Assembly: GCF_905203285.1 (NCBI RefSeq)
Contig: NZ_CAJKVK010000032.1
Location: forward strand, 1-20,345
From: an uncultured Succinatimonas sp.
GTDB lineage: Bacteria > Pseudomonadota > Gammaproteobacteria > Enterobacterales > Succinivibrionaceae
Direction: 5' to 3'
DNA length: 20,345 nucleotides
The number at the start of each line of letters is the position of its first letter. Position 1 is the stretch's first letter. The position numbers were made by a program, and so were the translations under genes. Under the pieces are notes generated by a model. The model was given only the letters and a program-made list of their open reading frames with translations, was not told the origin of the DNA and searched no databases. Positions 15,134 to 20,345 of this stretch are shown piece after piece.

Positions 15134-15151
15134 AACTTGTATATACAAGTT
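15134..15151. promoter_or_regulatory. 18-bp palindromic operator, probably bound by the GntR/HutC regulator
   Basis: AACTTGTATATACAAGTT is a perfect palindrome over the expected transcription start. Its centre GTATATAC fits the GT-N-TA-N-AC pattern known for HutC-subfamily operators, and the gene that begins 20 bases downstream encodes a HutC-type regulator. Autorepression of the whole operon is the natural reading. Confidence 0.75.
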
Positions 15152-15170
15152 ATGATTTAACGGTATAAAA

Positions 15171-15866
15171 ATGGAATCGGAAAATATATATACCGCAATA
15201 GCTGCAAAACTTAGACAGCAAATCATGCAGGGAGAATTCAAAAACGGTGCAGTTTTCCCCAGCGAGTCGGAACTTACCAAAAGGTTTCAAGTTACTCGCA
15301 CTACGGTACGTCATGCTCTTGAACTTTTAGTTAATGAAGGATTACTTTCAAAAAGCCAAGGGCGGCGCAATCGCGTGCAAATTCGCAAAATAACAAAAAC
15401 GACTTGGAATTTCGCCTCGTTTTCCGAAGGAATGAGATCTGCCCATGAAATTCCGGTATCAAAAGTATGTAAAGCGCAAATAACGGCAGCTGACGATGGA
15501 AGTTACTTTAACCTGGTGCGCCTTCGCGGTATTAAACGCATTGCCGGTATTCAGTTTATGACTTATGAAGATACAAAAGTACCGCTTTCTCTCTTTCCGC
15601 AAATTGATCGCTTTGATTTTTCTGTTGTTTCTTTGTATGAAACCATGCGCAAAGAGTATGGAATTTATCCTTTTAAAGGCGAGTCGCAAATTTTTGCCGT
15701 TTTAGCCGATGAATTTTTAGCAAGGAGTTTTGCCGTGGCAGAAGGTTCACCCTTGGTTAAAGCCGTTCAATCTATTTTTGATAGAGAAGGAAGGCTAGTT
15801 GAGAAGGTTTCAATAGTTTACGCACCTGAGTTAATTATTAAACTTACGCAGGATGCCGGACATTAA
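15171..15866 (+). CDS. GntR-family (HutC subfamily) transcriptional regulator, YegW-like
   Basis: The 231-residue protein has an N-terminal winged helix (about residues 5-72; PSESELTKRFQVTRTTVRHAL, 30-50, is the recognition region) and a C-terminal UTRA effector-binding domain (about 80-228; strands around FASFSEGM, 81-88, and EGSPLVKAVQSIFD, 191-204). HutC-type regulators normally repress and are released by a small ligand, often a substrate of the operon. It is the first gene of a four-gene unit and sits behind a palindrome of the right type, so it is probably an autorepressor. Its partners (a hydrolase 13 bases downstream and a PfkB kinase) match the family content of E. coli yegU and yegV, next to which the GntR-family gene yegW lies. 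The ribosome site is weak. The gene symbol is left open because orthology to yegW rests on neighbourhood and family only. Confidence 0.9.
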   Translation: MESENIYTAIAAKLRQQIMQGEFKNGAVFPSESELTKRFQVTRTTVRHALELLVNEGLLSKSQGRRNRVQIRKITKTTWNFASFSEGMRSAHEIPVSKVCKAQITAADDGSYFNLVRLRGIKRIAGIQFMTYEDTKVPLSLFPQIDRFDFSVVSLYETMRKEYGIYPFKGESQIFAVLADEFLARSFAVAEGSPLVKAVQSIFDREGRLVEKVSIVYAPELIIKLTQDAGH

Positions 15867-15879
15867 ATGAGGAGATAGT

Positions 15880-16884
15880 ATGACGCTTAAAGACAAAATT
15901 GCAGGAACTTTGGCCGGTATGGTTTACGGTGACGCCTTTGGTGTTCCGGGGGAATTATGGCCGCGTGAAAAGCTAAGATCAAGATTCGGGACTATAGATA
16001 CTTTTTTAGACGGGCCTGAAGATAATATCGTTGCCTGTTATTTTAAAGCAGGACATTATACTGACGATTCTTCACAGGCTCTTGTGATATTAGATGATTT
16101 GTTAAAGTACGGACGTGTCCCTGAAGTGGCGATTTTGGCTAAAGATTTGATTGCCTGGGTCGAATCGATGAACGGTTTTGAAATTAATCTTTTAGGCCCG
16201 AGCTCCAAAGCATCATTGCTTGCCCATGTAAAAGGAGAGGATTACACCAAGTTTACCAAAACTGCTTTGACTAACGGAGCTGCAATGCGCATCGCTCCCG
16301 TCGGAACATTCTTTAATTTTGATGAAACTGAAAGTTTATGCAGAACCGTAGCTAAAGTAAGCTCGGTCACTCACGGAACCGATGTGGCAATTGCCGGAGC
16401 AAGTATGGTGGCACAGGCCGTTGCAAGCGGACTTTCAGGCAGAAACTATGATGAAATGCTTGATGATATCTGCAAAGCATTTGATTGTGCCGTAACTTTA
16501 GGTGAGCCGACCTGGGCTGCATCCATTAAAGACAGACTCTTAAATGTTCTTGATAAGGCAAAAGATTGCGCTGATCCTGATAAGTTCAGTTTGCTTGTGT
16601 ATAACTTAGTCGGAACAGGAACCATGACCTCCGAGTCGGTAACTGCAGCTTTAGCCATCGCTTATTATTGTCAGGATGTCGAAAAAGCAGCATTCTTATG
16701 TGCCAACATGGGCGGAGATACCGATACCATCGGATCGATGGCTTGTGCAATCTGCGGCGCTTTTAACGGTTTGTCCTCAGTAAAGAGCGATACGATTTCT
16801 TATCTTGAGAAAACCAATAATATTAATTTTGCCGATCTTGCCGACAAGATCATCAGTGCCAGAACTTCTTTTATTAAGGAGTGA
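15880..16884 (+). CDS. ADP-ribosylglycohydrolase-family protein, YegU-like
   Basis: The 334-residue all-helical enzyme belongs to the DraG/ARH-like family, which splits a ribosyl glycosidic bond with two metal ions held by Asp/Thr clusters. Metal-site motifs are intact: GHYTDDSSQAL (58-68), SVTHGTD (162-168) and MGGDTDTIGS (277-286). The second-shell NGAAMRIAPVG (132-142) and the N-terminal GTLAGMVYGDAFGVPGE (9-25) are also conserved. Family members act on ADP-ribosyl-arginine, ADP-ribosyl-acetyl esters or simpler ribosides. In this operon a nucleoside-like substrate brought in by the permease is more likely than protein repair, but this is inference. A strong GAGGAG site precedes the ATG. 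The next gene begins 2 bases after its stop. The length is close to that of E. coli YegU as I recall it. Confidence 0.92.
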   Translation: MTLKDKIAGTLAGMVYGDAFGVPGELWPREKLRSRFGTIDTFLDGPEDNIVACYFKAGHYTDDSSQALVILDDLLKYGRVPEVAILAKDLIAWVESMNGFEINLLGPSSKASLLAHVKGEDYTKFTKTALTNGAAMRIAPVGTFFNFDETESLCRTVAKVSSVTHGTDVAIAGASMVAQAVASGLSGRNYDEMLDDICKAFDCAVTLGEPTWAASIKDRLLNVLDKAKDCADPDKFSLLVYNLVGTGTMTSESVTAALAIAYYCQDVEKAAFLCANMGGDTDTIGSMACAICGAFNGLSSVKSDTISYLEKTNNINFADLADKIISARTSFIKE

Positions 16885-16886
16885 TT

Positions 16887-17837
16887 ATGCAGTTAAAAGG
16901 GATTTTAAGTAGTCTTAATTCTAAGCATAAAGTATTTATTTTAGGATCGGCCGTAGTCGACTTGGTGCTTAGCGTTAACAGACTGCCAAAATCAGGTGAG
17001 GATATAGGTGCCGCCTTTCAAGGTGGAAAGGTTGGCGGCTGTGCCTTTAATGTCGCGGATGTCCTTATAAAACTTAATTTGCCGTGTTCTACGTATTTCC
17101 CTGTGGGTGAGGGAATGTTTTCCCAGATTGTAAAGCAGGAATTTATCAAGCGATCACTTGAGGTATCTCAAGTATGCGGTTGCGGTGATAACGGCTGGAA
17201 TCTTTCAATAGTCGAACCTGACGGTGAAAGAACCTTTATTACCATGTCAGGACTTGAGTGCAGAATGCAGAAACAGTGGTTTGATAAGTTCTGTTTATCT
17301 GATTTTGATTATTTCTATTTGTCCGGTTATCAGGCGGAAGGGGAAAACGGCGACGTAATGCTTGAGATCTTAAAGCGCAAGCGCAAAGATTCTTTTTTAG
17401 TATTTGATCCGGGGCCTCGTTCTGAATTTATTCCGACAGAAAAATTGCACTGTTTTGAGAAGCTAAACTGCATATACACCATTAACGCCAAAGAAGCGTG
17501 CATTTTGAGCGGAAAAAATTATCCTGATGAGGCGGCGCTTGAGCTTTGCAAGCGTACCGGAAATCCTGCTGTTATAACGGATGGAGCAAAAGGCGCGTAT
17601 CTTGCCTGTAATAATCAAGTAAGCTTAATACCGGGAGCATCCGTTAAGGTGGCAGATACCATCGGATCGGGAGATTCTCATACCGGCGGCTTTATTGCCG
17701 GTCTTATGTGCGATTTGGCTTTAGAAGATGCGGTAAAACTTGCAAATTACACTGCAGCTTATGTCACGGCACATCAGGGAGCGGCTTGTGCTCCGACAGC
17801 AGATCAGATGTCGGCTTTTTTCAATGAAACTTTGTAA
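16887..17837 (+). CDS. PfkB-family carbohydrate/nucleoside kinase, YegV-like
   Basis: The 316-residue kinase has the ribokinase fold. Visible motifs are GGKVGGCAFNVADVL (46-60), the first PfkB signature, which contacts the sugar, and DTIGSGDSHTGGFIAG (257-272), the second signature with the anion hole and catalytic base Asp263. The usual GAGD reads GSGD, a tolerated change. The start is ATG 16887, preceded by AAGGAG at 5 bases; a GTG 6 bases earlier overlaps the previous stop and is less likely. Family members phosphorylate ribose, nucleosides, fructose phosphates or pseudouridine, and the substrate cannot be told from sequence. Coupled to an upstream glycohydrolase and a downstream nucleobase/nucleoside-type permease, it most likely phosphorylates a nucleoside or the ribose released from one. 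Confidence 0.92.
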   Translation: MQLKGILSSLNSKHKVFILGSAVVDLVLSVNRLPKSGEDIGAAFQGGKVGGCAFNVADVLIKLNLPCSTYFPVGEGMFSQIVKQEFIKRSLEVSQVCGCGDNGWNLSIVEPDGERTFITMSGLECRMQKQWFDKFCLSDFDYFYLSGYQAEGENGDVMLEILKRKRKDSFLVFDPGPRSEFIPTEKLHCFEKLNCIYTINAKEACILSGKNYPDEAALELCKRTGNPAVITDGAKGAYLACNNQVSLIPGASVKVADTIGSGDSHTGGFIAGLMCDLALEDAVKLANYTAAYVTAHQGAACAPTADQMSAFFNETL

Positions 17838-17860
17838 GGTAAATTTGTGAGGAAAATAAA

Positions 17861-19327
17861 ATGAGCGAAAATAACGCTTTAGCCTCTAAAATTGAAGTTA
17901 ACGGAATTAATCCTATTCCTGACAACGAACGTTACGGCAAACCGTCAGGATTGTTTCCGATTTGGTTTTCATGGAATATCTCTATTTTCGGTATTACCTG
18001 CGGTATTTATGTTTTAAGCCTCGGCTTGTCGGTTTGGCAGGCGATGGTGGCCGGAGTTTTGGGATATTTTCTGTCTTGCTCCTTAGTAGGAATTCTTGCC
18101 GTAGGCAGCGTGCGTACCGGTCTTCCTACATTAGCGCAGTCTCGTTTTGCCTTCGGTTATCATGGCAATAAAATCCCGACCTTTTTCGGTTATGTAGCTA
18201 ATATGGGCTGGAAAGTTACCATGCTTTCCATGGCTTCTACTACCCTTGCCGATCTGTTGTCTAATTTGCTGCCGTTTTTTGAGCAGGAATCAGGCTATCC
18301 TACGACTTTCTGTCTTTTGATTTCCTTTGCCGTAGTTATCGTGCTTACCATGGCAGGAGCCGTATATGGATATAACATGATTGTTAAAGTAGAGAAGTAC
18401 ATTGCCGTTATTACCGGCATAATGACGCTTATCTACTTGTTCTTCTTTATTCCTAATATTGATTTTGCAATCTTAGGCGATAAGCCTTCAGGAAGTATCG
18501 GCGTATTTTTGGGCGGCGTCGTTTTGGCTATGACCATGGTCGGTTTGGGCTTTTTAAATTACGGCGGTGATTATTCACGTTATCTGCCGCGTAATACCGG
18601 CGCTTTCGGGGTTATTTTCTGGACTACCTTAGGAATTGCTCTTCCAGTATCCGTACTCCTTATTTTAGGTGTAATGCTCGGAGCCGGAAATGAAGCTTTG
18701 GTTGAAAAAGCCGCTCATGAGCCTCTTGCCGCTTTGACCGGAATTCTGCCTTTCTGGTTTTATGTGCCTTTTTCAATCGTAATCATTATTTCCTTGATTT
18801 CAGCGGGCATGACCGGAGTATACAGCTCAGGCCTTGCGCTCTTGGCTATGGGCGTGCCTTTAAGCCGCGCTGCCACCACATTGTTAAATGCGGTCATTAT
18901 CGCTTTGGGTTGCTTCTATCTGACCTTTATTTCAGACTCCTTCCTGTCTACTTTCTCTTCTTTCCTCGCTACGATTTCCGTTATTATGGGATCGTGGGGC
19001 GCTATTGAGATTGTTGATATGCTGCGTCAAAAGGCTTTAGGCTGGAATGTGGCAATGGTCAATCCTTACGGACAGGGCGGTCGTGACGGACGCTGGACGG
19101 CGCTTTTATCCTTAGGAATCGCAACTTTTATCGGTTTAGGTACCATTACTTCATCCGATCCTTACATCGCTTATATCACTTCATTCCTTTTAAGCGATGA
19201 GTTAAAGAACAGCGTATTCGCTACCGCTAATATCGGTCTTATCGTTGCCATGATAAGCGGTGCTTTAATTTACGCTGTTTTAACTTACGTATTAAAGATT
19301 AAAGTTGAACCCGTAATCTCTAAATAA
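17861..19327 (+). CDS. NCS1-family permease (cytosine/purine/nucleoside type)
   Basis: The 488-residue membrane protein has about twelve hydrophobic segments and the hallmarks of nucleobase:cation symporter-1 carriers: FPIWFSWNISIFGITCG (32-48) in helix 1, the LPTLAQSRFAFGYHG loop (88-102), and NYGGDYSRYLP (233-243), which matches the family's conserved DYSRYLP segment. Relatives such as CodB and Mhp1 move cytosine, purines, allantoin or hydantoins with a cation. GAGG lies 9 bases before the ATG, and the gene starts 23 bases after the kinase stop, so it belongs to the same transcript. In E. coli the transporter beside yegU-yegV is YegT, an MFS-type nucleoside carrier, so an NCS1 protein here is a replacement by an unrelated family. 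Its presence favours a base- or nucleoside-like substrate. A terminator follows 27 bases later. Confidence 0.93.
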   Translation: MSENNALASKIEVNGINPIPDNERYGKPSGLFPIWFSWNISIFGITCGIYVLSLGLSVWQAMVAGVLGYFLSCSLVGILAVGSVRTGLPTLAQSRFAFGYHGNKIPTFFGYVANMGWKVTMLSMASTTLADLLSNLLPFFEQESGYPTTFCLLISFAVVIVLTMAGAVYGYNMIVKVEKYIAVITGIMTLIYLFFFIPNIDFAILGDKPSGSIGVFLGGVVLAMTMVGLGFLNYGGDYSRYLPRNTGAFGVIFWTTLGIALPVSVLLILGVMLGAGNEALVEKAAHEPLAALTGILPFWFYVPFSIVIIISLISAGMTGVYSSGLALLAMGVPLSRAATTLLNAVIIALGCFYLTFISDSFLSTFSSFLATISVIMGSWGAIEIVDMLRQKALGWNVAMVNPYGQGGRDGRWTALLSLGIATFIGLGTITSSDPYIAYITSFLLSDELKNSVFATANIGLIVAMISGALIYAVLTYVLKIKVEPVISK

Positions 19328-19353
19328 CAGGTACGACACTAATTAACACTTAG

Positions 19354-19383
19354 GGCAGAGAGTAGTTCCTTTCTGCCTTTTTT
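19354..19383 (+). terminator. Rho-independent terminator of the yeg-like operon
   Basis: A 9-bp stem, GGCAGAGAG (19354-19362) and CTTTCTGCC (19369-19377), with one G-T wobble and a 6-base loop, is followed by six Ts. It closes the four-gene operon and separates it from the next gene. Confidence 0.92.
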
Positions 19384-19472
19384 GTTGCGTTTTGTTTTGT
19401 CAAACAGTGTTTTAGCACTTCTTGAAGTACAATTGATCTGATAGATACATAAGTAATACAAGAGTTTTGTAG

Positions 19473-20345
19473 ATGATTGACATTACCAAACTACCGCTTA
19501 GCGTTACTTCATTTAGCGACTTTGTTGCTAAATCTAAGATTTATGTTGATAAAACAGATCTCATTGCTAATTTAGCAAGATTTGATGCTCCGATCTTTTT
19601 ATCCCGACCGCGCAGGTTCGGTAAGTCAACCTTAGTAAGCACTTTTCAAGAGCTTTTCTCAAACGGTCTTGAAAAATTCAAAGATCTTAAGATTGGTACT
19701 GAAGGTTTATGGAATGATAAAACTTATAAAGTAATTCATTTAGACCTGTCTTTAATTAAAGAAAATACGCAAAAATCTTTTGAAGAAGCTTTACTTACTC
19801 AATTAAAAATTGCGTGTGAAGCAACAAACGAAAATTTAAAACCAGTTTTATATAGTGCTGCTACGTACTTACAGTTATTTTTAAAACATAACACGGATAA
19901 TCAGTATGTACTGTTAATTGACGAATATGATGCCCCATTAACTGCGGCGATGGCTGATAAAGAGGAATTTGAGAAAAGAAGAAGTGTATTATCCGAGTTT
20001 TTCTTAACAGTTAAATTTTACTCGAGCAAATTCAGATTTATTTTTATTACCGGTGTAACCCGTTATTCAAATACTTCGATATTCTCGGCTTTTAACAATA
20101 TTAAAGATATAAGCTTCAATCCGACGTATGGCGCAATTGTCGGTTACACGCAAGAAGAGCTTGAGCATTATTTTGGAGATTATATTAAGAATGCGGCGGT
20201 TGCATTAAATGAAAAAGAAAAAACAGATAAATATACATATGAGATCATTTTAAACGAGCTTAAAAATAATTATGACGGATACTCTTTTGATGAGGAATGC
20301 GAACATCATGTTTACAATCCGTGGTCGATATTAAACTTTTTAAGC
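19473..20345 (+). CDS. AAA-ATPase-like protein, probably with C-terminal PD-(D/E)XK nuclease domain (3' truncated by window)
   Basis: The frame is open from ATG 19473 to the window end, giving 291 residues without a stop. The N-terminus (LPLSVTSFSDFVAKSKIYVD, residues 7-26) and the Walker A-like segment LSRPRRFGKSTLVSTF identify the AAA-ATPase-like family abundant in Bacteroidetes and gut anaerobes. The Walker B is LLIDEYDAP, and a sensor-like FITGVTRYSN follows. The last part, NYDGYSFDEECEHHVYNP, matches the family's YxGYxF...VYNPxS motif, which links to a PD-(D/E)XK nuclease domain in full-length members; that domain would lie beyond the window. Full-length proteins are usually 500-600 residues. 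The role of the family is unclear; mobile or defence functions have been suggested. The SD site is weak (AAGAG, 10 bases before the ATG). The gene stands alone after a terminator. Confidence 0.88.
   Translation, partial: MIDITKLPLSVTSFSDFVAKSKIYVDKTDLIANLARFDAPIFLSRPRRFGKSTLVSTFQELFSNGLEKFKDLKIGTEGLWNDKTYKVIHLDLSLIKENTQKSFEEALLTQLKIACEATNENLKPVLYSAATYLQLFLKHNTDNQYVLLIDEYDAPLTAAMADKEEFEKRRSVLSEFFLTVKFYSSKFRFIFITGVTRYSNTSIFSAFNNIKDISFNPTYGAIVGYTQEELEHYFGDYIKNAAVALNEKEKTDKYTYEIILNELKNNYDGYSFDEECEHHVYNPWSILNFLS

Noticed and set aside
1..20345. tRNA, rRNA genes and CRISPR arrays
   Set aside because: No cloverleaf-like segments, rRNA-like conserved stretches or regularly spaced repeats were noticed on either strand.

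Overview
The window looks like chromosomal DNA from a moderately AT-rich gammaproteobacterium. The best guess is an anaerobic gut or rumen member of the Succinivibrionaceae. This rests on FeoAB, a yeg-type nucleoside operon, a RimK-like/7TM/retropepsin cluster of the proteobacterial type, E. coli-like Rho-independent terminators and Shine-Dalgarno sites, and an AAA-ATPase-like/PD-(D/E)XK family protein common in gut anaerobes. The lineage is an inference; no rRNA or other marker gene is present.

Layout. Positions 3-89 hold the end of an unidentified gene and its terminator. Positions 182-3850 (minus strand) are a three-gene operon: an exported retropepsin-like protease, a membrane protein with a dead transglutaminase domain and seven helices, and an ATP-grasp glutamate-ligase-like enzyme. 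Positions 3986-6351 (minus) carry an RpiR-family regulator and 6-phosphogluconate dehydrogenase, separated by a strong terminator. A patatin-like lipase (minus, ends 6506) and an AEC-family permease (plus, from 7580) diverge from a short region with two palindromic sites. A predicted outer-membrane beta-barrel follows at 8652-9482. Positions 9547-12615 are accessory in character: two gene-poor, decayed-looking stretches flank one large DUF262/DUF1524 gene (GmrSD-type restriction or defence family), whose base composition differs from its neighbours. Positions 12616-14983 are feoA-feoB for ferrous iron uptake, behind a Fur-like site. Positions 15171-19327 are a regulator-first operon: a GntR/HutC regulator with a perfect 18-bp palindrome at its promoter, an ADP-ribosylglycohydrolase-family hydrolase, a PfkB-family kinase and an NCS1 permease. 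Its first three genes match the family content of E. coli yegW, yegU and yegV, but the transporter is of a different family. The window ends inside an AAA-ATPase-like gene.

Most notable. (1) The yegWUV-like operon coupled to an NCS1 permease is a candidate salvage route for an unidentified nucleoside or N-riboside. (2) The ligase/7TM/retropepsin cluster joins a cytosolic ATP-dependent ligase to a periplasmic aspartic protease through a membrane protein whose periplasmic part has no cysteine. (3) The Gnd protein lacks the usual NADP-binding arginine and has two alanines in place of the glutamates of its signature. (4) The DUF262/DUF1524 gene is an orphan defence candidate in a decayed insertion region.
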